Source: JAKPAM01 sp047601745 (GTDB lineage: Bacteria; Pseudomonadota; Gammaproteobacteria; Burkholderiales; Burkholderiaceae_E). Taken from it: 64,000 nt of DNA. The stretch is taken from the NCBI GenBank assembly GCA_047601745.1, contig JASGIS010000001.1, positions 5,766,001-5,830,000 of the forward strand, in the 5' to 3' direction. Shown here in pieces: positions 26,102 to 34,433 of the stretch. The translations under genes and the position numbers were made by a program. The first letter of the stretch is position 1, and every line of letters starts with the position of its first letter. The notes below the pieces were generated by a model. That model did no database searches. It was not told the DNA's origin and saw nothing but the letters and a program-made list of their open reading frames with translations.

Positions 26102-26311
26102 CGATCCCGCTCGCCGGACGCGCGCCGCCGGCATTGTCGTTGCCGATCTTCGAGTGAGCAGGCCCAGGTCGGATCGGCGTCATCGAATCGCCTGACATCG
26201 CCGATGTGCGAACGGCCCGCGCGCAGGGTGGGCTTTGCCCTCCGACGTCCTGCCGGGCGTGCGGGCGTGGGCCGATCGTGCCGAACGGCCGGACCCGATG
26301 TCCCAAATGAG

Positions 26312-26336
26312 AAAACCGGCCCGATGGGCCGGTTTT
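26312..26336. terminator. Bidirectional intrinsic terminator
   Basis: Perfect 11-bp inverted repeat AAAACCGGCCC-GAT-GGGCCGGTTTT with A and T runs at the ends, placed between the convergent H1-like gene and aceA, so it can end both transcripts. Confidence 0.9.
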
Positions 26337-26424
26337 CGTCTCCTCGCACTTCCCCTTTTTTATTCTGTCCGACGGGCACGCCCCCCTCGAGCGGGGCGCG
26401 TGCCGGGGCGCGGCTGCCGATCGA

Positions 26425-27738
26425 TCAGGCCGCCTTCGACTGGCCGCTGAAGAACTGGGCGTCCTCGGTCGAGCCTTTGAGGGCGGCGGTCGACGCTTCG
26501 CGCTCGACCGTCGTCGTCACGGCGTCGAAGTAGCCGGTACCGACTTCACGCTGATGCTTGACGGCGGTGAAGCCGCGCTCGGCCGCCGCGAACTCGGCTT
26601 CCTGGAGCTCGACGAACGCCGACATCTGGTTGCGGGCGTAGCCGTAGGCCAGGTTGAACATGCCGTAGTTCAGGCTGTGGAAGCCGGCCAGCGTGATGAA
26701 CTGGTACTTGTAGCCCATCGCACCGAGTTCGCGCTGGAACTTGGCGATCGTGTCGGCGTCCAGGTTCTTCTTCCAGTTGAACGACGGCGAGCAGTTGTAC
26801 GACAGCAGCTTGCCCGGGAACTGTTTGTGGATCGCCTCGGCGAACTTGCGGGCGAAAGCCAGATCCGGGGTGCCGGTCTCGCACCAGATCAGGTCGGCGT
26901 ACGGCGCATAGGCCAGGCCGCGCGAGATCGCCTGCTCGATGCCGTTGCGGGTCTTGTAGAAGCCCTCGACGGTGCGCTCGCCGGTGCAGAACGGCTTGTC
27001 GTTCTCGTCGACGTCGGACGTCAGCAGATCGGCGGCTTCGGCGTCGGTCCGCGCCAGCAGCACGGTCGGCACGCCGCAGACGTCGGCGGCCAGGCGGGCG
27101 GCCGTCAGCTTGGCGACCTGCTCGCGCGTCGGCACCAGCACCTTGCCGCCCATGTGGCCGCATTTCTTGACCGAGGCCAGTTGGTCCTCGAAGTGCACGC
27201 CCGACGCGCCGGCGTCGATCATCGCCTTCATCAGTTCGAACGCGTTCAGCACCCCGCCGAAGCCGGCCTCGGCATCGGCGACGATCGGCGCGAAGTAGTC
27301 GACGTAACCCTCGTCACCGGGGTTCTTGCCTTCCATCCACTGGATCTGGTCGCAGCGGGTCAGCGTGTTGTTGATGCGGCGCACGACCTGCGGCACCGAA
27401 TTGGCCGGATACAGCGACTGGTCCGGATACATCTCACCGGCCAGGTTCGCATCGCCGGCGACTTGCCAGCCCGACAGGTAGATGGCCTTCAGGCCGGCCT
27501 TGACCTGCTGCATCGCCTGGTTGCCCGTCAACGCGCCCAGCGAGTTGATGAACGGCTCTTCGTTGATCAGCTTCCACAGCTTTTCGGAACCGTGTTTGGC
27601 CAGCGTGTGTTCGACCTGCAGCGAGCCGCGCAGACGAATGACGTCTTCGGCCGAGTAGGCACGCTTAATGCCTTTCCAGCGGGGATTGTCGGTCCAGTCT
27701 TTTTGCAGTTTCTGAGCTTCGAGTTGGCGCGAGGACAT
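26425..27738 (-). CDS. aceA: Isocitrate lyase
   Basis: Glyoxylate-shunt enzyme cleaving isocitrate to glyoxylate and succinate. 437 residues beginning MSSRQLEAQKLQKDW, with the substrate-binding YLSGWQVAGDANLAGEMYPD, the active-site SVKKCGHMGGKV (catalytic Cys in KKCGH), and SPSFNWKK. ATG 27738 follows AGGAG by 11 nt; earlier in-frame codons give a non-family extension. Malate synthase is not in the window. The upstream region is AT-rich around 27840-27975. Confidence 0.96.
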   Translation of the reverse strand: MSSRQLEAQKLQKDWTDNPRWKGIKRAYSAEDVIRLRGSLQVEHTLAKHGSEKLWKLINEEPFINSLGALTGNQAMQQVKAGLKAIYLSGWQVAGDANLAGEMYPDQSLYPANSVPQVVRRINNTLTRCDQIQWMEGKNPGDEGYVDYFAPIVADAEAGFGGVLNAFELMKAMIDAGASGVHFEDQLASVKKCGHMGGKVLVPTREQVAKLTAARLAADVCGVPTVLLARTDAEAADLLTSDVDENDKPFCTGERTVEGFYKTRNGIEQAISRGLAYAPYADLIWCETGTPDLAFARKFAEAIHKQFPGKLLSYNCSPSFNWKKNLDADTIAKFQRELGAMGYKYQFITLAGFHSLNYGMFNLAYGYARNQMSAFVELQEAEFAAAERGFTAVKHQREVGTGYFDAVTTTVEREASTAALKGSTEDAQFFSGQSKAA

Positions 27739-28215
27739 TGCTTGGTTGCTCCTGCTGAGGATAAGGAAGGCTTGAATTCGGAACGCACAAGGATACGCCT
27801 GCCATTGTGCGAGGCAACACCCGGTCACGGCCCGGGTTTCGAAAAATATACGCTTGAAAATCAGTCGTTTGGAGTGAATTTTTCACATAATGGGAAGACG
27901 GTCATTGCCGTGAAATCCTCCGATGATGCAACGCACGATGGTTTTCCACATCATGACATAGGGTTTTCGTAATGAGGGAATACCGCCATCCGTACGATCC
28001 GCGTCGATCGGAATGGTACCGGCCGGGGACGGGCCGGGGACGGGCCGGGGACGGGCCGGGGACCGGCGGAGGACGAGCCGCGGACGAACCGCGGACAGGC
28101 CGCGGACAGGCCGCGGACAGCCCAGGGACGGGCCGCGGACAGGCCGGACTGCGGCCACCACGGCCCTCCTCGGCTCCCGCAGGCCCGGCCGGAATCCTCG
28201 GGAAAACCGGAGATC
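27739..28215. other. aceA upstream region with 11-bp tandem repeats
   Basis: No gene. Near aceA it is AT-rich and carries two similar sequences, TTTTTCACATAATG (27881-27894) and GTTTTCCACATCATG (27940-27954), possible regulator sites. From about 28021 to 28152 there are about 12 degenerate tandem copies of an 11-bp unit of the type GGACRGGCCGS, the first four nearly identical (GGGCCGGGGAC). The array starts about 65 bp after the rmuC stop. Frames through it are artefacts. Confidence 0.8.
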
Positions 28216-29553
28216 CTAGGACGGCGGCGGCTCGGCCGGTTGTCCGTCGGGCGCCGGCGCGTCGTCGCCGACCCCGCCCAGCCATCGTCGGCTGTCGGCG
28301 TCGGGCAGCGATTCGACCGACCGGAGCCGACGCTCGATCACCCGGGTGCGGGTCGCGGCGCTGCCCAGCGTGTTCGTCGCGCGCTCGAGCTGCTCGCGCG
28401 TACGGGCCAGCGTCTCGCCGAACTTGCCGAACTCGGTCTTGACGGCGCCGAGCAGTTGCCAGACCTCGCTCGAGCGTTTCTCGACCGCCAGCGTCCGGAA
28501 TCCCATCTGCAGGCTGGACAGGATCGCGGCCAGCGTCGTCGGACCGGCGACGACGACGCGGTGCTCGCGCTGCAGCGTGTCGACGAGCCCCGGGCGCCGC
28601 ACGGCCTCGGCATACAGGCCCTCGGTCGGCAGGAACAGGATCGCGAAGTCGGTCGTCTGCGGCGGCGCCAGATACTTCTGGCGGATCGTCCGCGCCTCGT
28701 CGCGCAGCCGCGCGCCGAGCTGGCGCAGCGCGGCCTCGGCGGCCAGCGCATCGGCCGCGTCCTGCGCGGCCAGCAGGCGCTCGTAGTCCTCGCGCGGGAA
28801 CTTGGCGTCGATCGGCAGCCAGACCGGCTGGTCGTCCCGCAGACCCGGCAGGCGGATCGCGAACTCGACGCGGTCGGCCGAGCCGGGCACCGTCGCGACG
28901 TTGCGGGCGAACTGGCCCGGCACCAGCATCTGTTCGAGCAGCGAGGCCAGTTGCACCTCTCCCCAGGTGCCGCGGGTCTTGACGTTGGTCAGCACGCGCT
29001 TGAGGTCGCCGACGTCGGCCGCCAGCCCCTGCATCTCGCCTAGTCCGCGGTGCACCTGCTCGAGGCGATCGGACACCAGCTTGAACGACTCGCCCAGACG
29101 CTGTTCGAGCGTCGACTGCAGCTTCTCGTCGACCGTCTGGCGCATCTGTTCGAGGCGCTGCGCGTTGTCCTGCTGCAATCCGCGCAGCCGCTCGTCGAGC
29201 GTGGCGCGCAACTCGGCCAGGCGGCTCTCGTTGGCATCGGTCAGCCGGTTCAACTGCATCGCGAAATGATCGATCTGGTTGTTCTGCACGCCGGCCAGCG
29301 TCGCCATCTGCTGCTGGAGCGCGCCGGCCATCCGCCCGACCGTGTCGTTCAGCTCGACGCGCTGGGCCCGCGCCTGGTCGGCGATCTCGTGGGCGACCGA
29401 GCGATCGAGCTTCTGCATCGCGTCGGCGAACTGCTGCGCCATGTCGCGCATCATCGGCCACGGATCGGCCGCGCGCCGCGCCAGCAGGACGCCCAGCAGG
29501 ATGACGGCGATCAGACCGAAAACGGCCGCGGCCAGCGCGGCGATCGTCAGCAT
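28216..29553 (-). CDS. rmuC: DNA recombination protein RmuC
   Basis: RmuC proteins limit DNA inversion between short repeats and are predicted membrane-anchored nucleases. 445 residues: an N-terminal transmembrane helix (AALAAAVFGLIAVILLGVLL), a long coiled coil (about 50-190), then the core with LKRVLTNVKTRGTWGEVQLASLLEQML, LPIDAKFPREDY and FLPTEGLYAEA. ATG 29553 begins at the membrane helix. It lies 32 bp after the FtsX-type permease on the same strand. Confidence 0.92.
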   Translation of the reverse strand: MLTIAALAAAVFGLIAVILLGVLLARRAADPWPMMRDMAQQFADAMQKLDRSVAHEIADQARAQRVELNDTVGRMAGALQQQMATLAGVQNNQIDHFAMQLNRLTDANESRLAELRATLDERLRGLQQDNAQRLEQMRQTVDEKLQSTLEQRLGESFKLVSDRLEQVHRGLGEMQGLAADVGDLKRVLTNVKTRGTWGEVQLASLLEQMLVPGQFARNVATVPGSADRVEFAIRLPGLRDDQPVWLPIDAKFPREDYERLLAAQDAADALAAEAALRQLGARLRDEARTIRQKYLAPPQTTDFAILFLPTEGLYAEAVRRPGLVDTLQREHRVVVAGPTTLAAILSSLQMGFRTLAVEKRSSEVWQLLGAVKTEFGKFGETLARTREQLERATNTLGSAATRTRVIERRLRSVESLPDADSRRWLGGVGDDAPAPDGQPAEPPPS

Positions 29554-29585
29554 CAGGTTCGGCAATCGGCGCTCCGTGGGCTCGC

Positions 29586-32165
29586 TCAGGATTCGCGCAA
29601 GGTCCGGATCGGCGGCGCGCGCAGGACTTCGCGCAGGCCCAGCCAGCCGGTGCCGATGGCCAGGACCGCGCCGACGACGACGCCCAGCACGACCGCCTCC
29701 CACCGGGGCTGGTACGCGAAATCGAAGACGCGCGCGGCCAGGCTCCAGCCGATCGCCAGCGCACCGAGCGAGGCCATCAGTCCGGCGACGCCGCCGGCGA
29801 TGCCCAGTTCCCACAGCAGCGCCCGCACGAGCTGGCCGCGCGACGCGCCCAGTGCCCGCATCAATGCGGCCTCGCGCACGCGCTCGTCGCGCGATCCGGC
29901 CAGCGCGGCGTACAGCACGACGATGCCGGCCAGCAGCGTCAGGCCGAACAGGAACTCGACGGCCTGGATCACCTGGTCGAGCATCTGCTGGATCTGGCGG
30001 ACGATGTGCCCGGTGTCGAACACGGTCAGATTCGGGAACTGGCGCACGAGCGACGCGTCGGGCCTGCCCGGCGGCTGGTGGTAGGCGGTGATCCAGCTCT
30101 GCGGCCGGTCGCCGATCGCGCTGGGCGAGGCGATCATGAAGAAATTGACCTGCATCGAGTCCCAGGCCACCTTGCGCGCGCCGACGAGCCGGACCTCGAC
30201 GACTTCGCCGGCGATGTCGAACCCCAGTTCGTCGCCGATGTGCAGGTTCAAGGTCTGCATCAGGCCGATCTCGCCGGACACCTCGGGCTTGGCCGGATCG
30301 ATCCAGCGCCCCTCGACCGTGCGATTGTGCGCGGGCGGCTCGTCGCCATAGGACAGGTTGAACTCGCGTTCGATCAGCCGCCGGGCGCGGCCGGCTTCAT
30401 AAGCCTCGGGATCGACGGCGCGGCCGTTGATCGACACGAGCCGGCCGCGGATCATCGGGAACAGACGGGCATCGCGCGCGCCCTCGTCGCGCAGCCGTTG
30501 CGCGACGGCGTCCTTCTGGTCCGACTGGATGTTGATGACGATGCGATTGGGCGCGTCGGCCGGCGACGCCCGGCGCCAGCTATCGAGCAGGTCGGTGCGC
30601 GTGACGGTCAGCAGGGTCAGCGCCATCAGCCCGACGGCCACGGCGACCGTCTGGGCGACCGTGGCACCGCGCCGCCGCGACCAAGACGCCAGCGCCAGGC
30701 GCAGCGCCGGACCGATGCGCTGCGAGCCGACACGACGCAGCGGACCGACCGCGATGACGGCGCCCCATGCGAGCGCGGCGAACAGCAAGGCGCCGGCCGC
30801 GAATCCGCCGAGCGCGATCAGCGCCAGCGTGCGATCGCCGGCCGCCCACCAGAGCAGCGCGGCGAACGCGACCGACGGGATCGTCACCATCAGCCAGGCC
30901 TGACCGCCGGGCGCGCCGAGGTCGCGGCGCAGCACCCTGAGCGGCGGGATCCGCGCCAGGCGCACGAACGGCCAGCCGCCGAAGCCGAGCAGCAGCACGA
31001 GGCCGGCGACGATCGACCGGGCGACCGGCCATGCCGACGGCGCCGGCAGCGGCACCGCGATCATCGGCGCGATCGCGAACACCAGCAGGCGATGGACGCC
31101 CCAGCCGAGCGCCACGCCCAGCACGCCGCCGGCCAGCCCCAGCCATAGCAGCTCGAGCAGCAGCGCGGCCGTCAGCCGGCGTTGCGACAGGCCGATCGCC
31201 CGCATGACCGCGCACGCGTCCGTATGGCGAAGCGCGAAGCGCCGCGCGGCCAGGCCGATCGCGACGGCGGCGATCAGCGCGGTCAGCATCGACACCAGCG
31301 ACAGGAAACCCTGCGCCCGGTCGAGCGTGGTCCGCAACTCCGGACGGCCGGATTCGATCGTCTCGATGCGCTCGCCGCGTCCCAGGTGGGTACCCGCCCA
31401 GGCACCGAAGCGCGCGACCTCGGCCGCGTCGCCGGCGATCATCAGGCGGTAAGCGATACGGCTGGTCGGCTGGACGAGGCCGGTCGCCGGCAGGTCGGCC
31501 GCCGCGATCAGGATGCGAGGCGCCAGGTTGACGAAATTGCTGCCCCGGTCCGGTTCGAGCGTGATGATCCGCCGGATCCTGAACTCGCTGTCGCCGAGCT
31601 GCACGCGGTCGCCGACGGCCACGCCCAGCGACTGCAGCAATTGTTCGTCGACCCAGGCCTCGCCCGGCGCCACCGTTCCCGATGCCGGCCCGTCGGCGGC
31701 GCCCGGCGCGTCGGCGACGCGCAACGCACCGCGCAGCGGGTAATCGCCGGACGCGGCCTTGACCGACGCCAGCAGCGTCCGGTCGCCGGCCAGCACCATG
31801 CTGGGGAAGGTCGCCGTCCGCGCGGTCCGCAAGCCGCGCCGGACGGCCTCGTCGACCAGCGCCGGCGTCGGCGCTTCGTCGCTGGCGACGATCAGGTCGG
31901 CGCCGATCAACTGCGCGGCCTCCTGGTCGAGCGCCTGCTTCATCCTGTCGACGAACAGGCCGACGCTGGCGATCGCCGCGACGGCCACCAGCAGTGCCGC
32001 CAGCAGCAGCCGCAACTCGCCGGCGCGCCAGTCGCGTCGCGTCATCAGCCACGACAACGACCAGACGGCGGCGAATCGGGACGCGGCGGGCCGGGCCGGA
32101 ATCGGCGACGCGGCCGCCGGCGCGACGGCGGAGGATGCGCCCGGAAGCGAACCGTTCATGGGCAT
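29586..32165 (-). CDS. FtsX-like ABC transporter permease (YbbP type)
   Basis: 859 residues with the YbbP layout: N-terminal helix and large periplasmic domain (DLIVASDEAPTPALVDEAV), then helices around GLAARRFALRHTDACAVMRAIGLSQRR (an FtsX domain), a middle helix pair, a second periplasmic domain and a C-terminal FtsX domain (DERVREAALMRALGASRGQLVRAL). Such permeases normally work with a YbbA-type ATPase, probably in lipid or lipoprotein handling; no ATPase gene is adjacent here. The start could be the ATG at 32159, two codons later. Confidence 0.88.
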   Translation of the reverse strand: MPMNGSLPGASSAVAPAAASPIPARPAASRFAAVWSLSWLMTRRDWRAGELRLLLAALLVAVAAIASVGLFVDRMKQALDQEAAQLIGADLIVASDEAPTPALVDEAVRRGLRTARTATFPSMVLAGDRTLLASVKAASGDYPLRGALRVADAPGAADGPASGTVAPGEAWVDEQLLQSLGVAVGDRVQLGDSEFRIRRIITLEPDRGSNFVNLAPRILIAAADLPATGLVQPTSRIAYRLMIAGDAAEVARFGAWAGTHLGRGERIETIESGRPELRTTLDRAQGFLSLVSMLTALIAAVAIGLAARRFALRHTDACAVMRAIGLSQRRLTAALLLELLWLGLAGGVLGVALGWGVHRLLVFAIAPMIAVPLPAPSAWPVARSIVAGLVLLLGFGGWPFVRLARIPPLRVLRRDLGAPGGQAWLMVTIPSVAFAALLWWAAGDRTLALIALGGFAAGALLFAALAWGAVIAVGPLRRVGSQRIGPALRLALASWSRRRGATVAQTVAVAVGLMALTLLTVTRTDLLDSWRRASPADAPNRIVINIQSDQKDAVAQRLRDEGARDARLFPMIRGRLVSINGRAVDPEAYEAGRARRLIEREFNLSYGDEPPAHNRTVEGRWIDPAKPEVSGEIGLMQTLNLHIGDELGFDIAGEVVEVRLVGARKVAWDSMQVNFFMIASPSAIGDRPQSWITAYHQPPGRPDASLVRQFPNLTVFDTGHIVRQIQQMLDQVIQAVEFLFGLTLLAGIVVLYAALAGSRDERVREAALMRALGASRGQLVRALLWELGIAGGVAGLMASLGALAIGWSLAARVFDFAYQPRWEAVVLGVVVGAVLAIGTGWLGLREVLRAPPIRTLRES

Positions 32166-32177
32166 CGGCCTGCGTCG

Positions 32178-34334
32178 TCAGTCGAACGTATAGCTGACAC
32201 TGATCCCGGCCAGCCAGACGCGCCCCGGCGCCGGCTCGAAGTAACGCTGATTCGATTCATTGACGATCACGGACCCCGCGTAGCGGCGACCGGTCAGGTT
32301 GTCCAGCCGGAGCAGTTCGCGCAAGGTCCAGCGGCCGATCCGTTGTTCCCATGCCGCACGCAGGTTCCACAGCGTATAAGCGCTCGCCGAGTCGCTGTTC
32401 GCGTCGTCGACGAATACCCGGCCGGCGTGCACCAACTCGAGCGCGACGGTCGGCGCGCCGACGCGCCATGCGCCCACCGACGAAACCGGCGACCTGCCGC
32501 CGCCCGCGCCGCCGCCCGCCCCCGGCGTCCAAGCCAGTTCGGCGTACGCCAGGCGGTCGGCGACGCCGGGCAGGCGCCGCCACTGGCCGTCGTCACCCTG
32601 CAGGCGCGCGCGCATCCACGTCAACGCGGCCTGCGACGACCAGCCGTGCGCCCATTCGGCGCGCCACGACAGCTCGGCACCTTCGCGGCGGCTCGGGCCG
32701 CCGTTGCGGTACGTCGTCCGTCCGCCGACGTTCTGGTCGACGACCAGTTCGCTGTCGGTACGGATGCCGAACAGCGCCACGTCCAGCGATTGCCGGGCCG
32801 TCGGGCGGAACTTGGCGCCGACCTCGGCATGGCGGCTGCGCGACGCATCGAGCGCGAGGTTCATGCCGCTGCCGGCGCGGCGATAAGCGAGTTCGGTGAA
32901 CGTCGGCGTCTCGAAACCGCGGCCGAGGTTCAGGTACAGGTTCAGCCGCTCGCCGACGTGGCGGGTGACGCCCAGCACCGGATTGACGGCCGAATACCGG
33001 CGCGAGCCGCTGTCGTCGGGATTGCCGGCGGTAATGAAGCGGTCGTCCGAGCGGAACGCGACGCGGCTGGCGCGCAGGCCGCCGGTAAGGGTCCAGTCGG
33101 CGTTGGGCAACCAGCTCAACTGCGCGAAGCCGTCACTGTTCGTCACGCGGTTGATCTCGTCGCGCTTGAGCGCGCCGGCGGTGCCGCCGTTGTTGACGTA
33201 GCCGCGCCGCGCCTCGCGCATCGTGTCCAGGTCCAGGCCGACCGTCATCTGCAGCAGCCCTGCCGCGCCGAGATCCTGGTCGCGCTGGTACAGCAGCCCC
33301 AGCCCGCCGTACTGGCGATCGAAATCGACGATGCCGCCGGCCGACGTGGCCGCCTGCTGCGCGGCCAGCGGAATCGCCAGCCAGTTGTACAGGTCGCGCT
33401 CGCCGCCGTACACGCGCACCGTGACCCGCTGACTGGCATCGATGCGGTGCGACAGCACCGCGCCGAGCTGCTGCTGCTCGACCCGCTTGCCGGTCTGCTG
33501 CTGATAAGCGATCGGCACGGCCTGCCGCCGATTCTGCGCCATCTGCGCGCGCGTCAGGCCGAGCGGGTCTTCGGCGCGCGGCTGGTCGAACACGTTGGCG
33601 ACGATCGTCAGCCGAGTGTCGTCGCTCGGATCGAACTGCAGACGGCCGTTGAACTGGCGGCGCCGGACCGCCGAATGGTCGCGGTAACCGTCGGCCGACA
33701 GGTCGCTGACATCGATCCTGGCGTTCCATGCACCATATTGACCTCCTGCCGACAACCCCCACCGGCGCATGCCGTACCGACCCGCCGCGAACTGCAGTTC
33801 GCCGTACGGCTGGCGAGGGGCCGCGCTCGTGAAGGCCTGCAGGACGCCGCCGGCCGCATTGCCGTAGAGCTGGGCCAGCGGCCCCTTCAGCACTTCGATC
33901 CGGTCGACGCCGAGCAGGCTGATCGTCGATGCCTGGCCCTGGCCGTCGGGCATCGTCGCGGGGATCCCGTCGATCAGCAGCCGCACGCCGCGGATGCCGA
34001 ACGTCGACCGCGCGCCGAACCCGCGGATCGACAACTGCAGATCCTGCGAGTAGTTCTGCCGGTTCATCACGCTGACGCCGGGTATCCGGTTCAGCGACTC
34101 GGACAGGTTGACCTGCGGTCCGGCGTCCCGGACCGTGGCGCCGCCGATCGCCTGGATCGAGGCCGGCGCATCGAACACTCGCTGCGAGCTCCGGCTGGCC
34201 GAGACCACGACCGGATCCAGACCGTCCGGCGCCCCGTCCGAGGAACCGGAGTCGCCGGCCTGCGCCCGGACGTCCCACGAAGTTGCATTCAATGCAACCA
34301 GCACTACCGCGCATAGGATCGGGCGATCTGACAA
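32178..34334 (-). CDS. TonB-dependent outer-membrane receptor
   Basis: 718-residue receptor. Signal peptide-like LCAVVLVALNATSWDVRAQ, plug domain (VVVSASRSSQRVFDAPASIQ; GVRLLIDGIPATMPDGQGQAS; GVDRIEVLKGPLAQLYG), then a beta-barrel ending in the aromatic signature SVSYTFD. Substrate unknown. No ATG precedes the signal peptide, so the TTG at 34334, 10 nt after GGAG, is proposed as start. It diverges from the RND pump operon with about 100 bp between. No cobalamin riboswitch or clear Fur box was found upstream. Confidence 0.88.
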   Translation of the reverse strand: MSDRPILCAVVLVALNATSWDVRAQAGDSGSSDGAPDGLDPVVVSASRSSQRVFDAPASIQAIGGATVRDAGPQVNLSESLNRIPGVSVMNRQNYSQDLQLSIRGFGARSTFGIRGVRLLIDGIPATMPDGQGQASTISLLGVDRIEVLKGPLAQLYGNAAGGVLQAFTSAAPRQPYGELQFAAGRYGMRRWGLSAGGQYGAWNARIDVSDLSADGYRDHSAVRRRQFNGRLQFDPSDDTRLTIVANVFDQPRAEDPLGLTRAQMAQNRRQAVPIAYQQQTGKRVEQQQLGAVLSHRIDASQRVTVRVYGGERDLYNWLAIPLAAQQAATSAGGIVDFDRQYGGLGLLYQRDQDLGAAGLLQMTVGLDLDTMREARRGYVNNGGTAGALKRDEINRVTNSDGFAQLSWLPNADWTLTGGLRASRVAFRSDDRFITAGNPDDSGSRRYSAVNPVLGVTRHVGERLNLYLNLGRGFETPTFTELAYRRAGSGMNLALDASRSRHAEVGAKFRPTARQSLDVALFGIRTDSELVVDQNVGGRTTYRNGGPSRREGAELSWRAEWAHGWSSQAALTWMRARLQGDDGQWRRLPGVADRLAYAELAWTPGAGGGAGGGRSPVSSVGAWRVGAPTVALELVHAGRVFVDDANSDSASAYTLWNLRAAWEQRIGRWTLRELLRLDNLTGRRYAGSVIVNESNQRYFEPAPGRVWLAGISVSYTFD

Positions 34335-34433
34335 GGTCGACGTACTCCGGGTGTAAGCCCCCAGGAAAGCAGGGGAAAAGTCGCGCTTAGCCGCGACGTG
34401 TCGTGGAACGCTTGCTGATAGACTTTCGACGCC

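Noticed and set aside
34335..34433. Cobalamin riboswitch before the TonB receptor
   Set aside because: Only about 100 bp separate the receptor from the RND gene and no B12-box-like sequence is visible.
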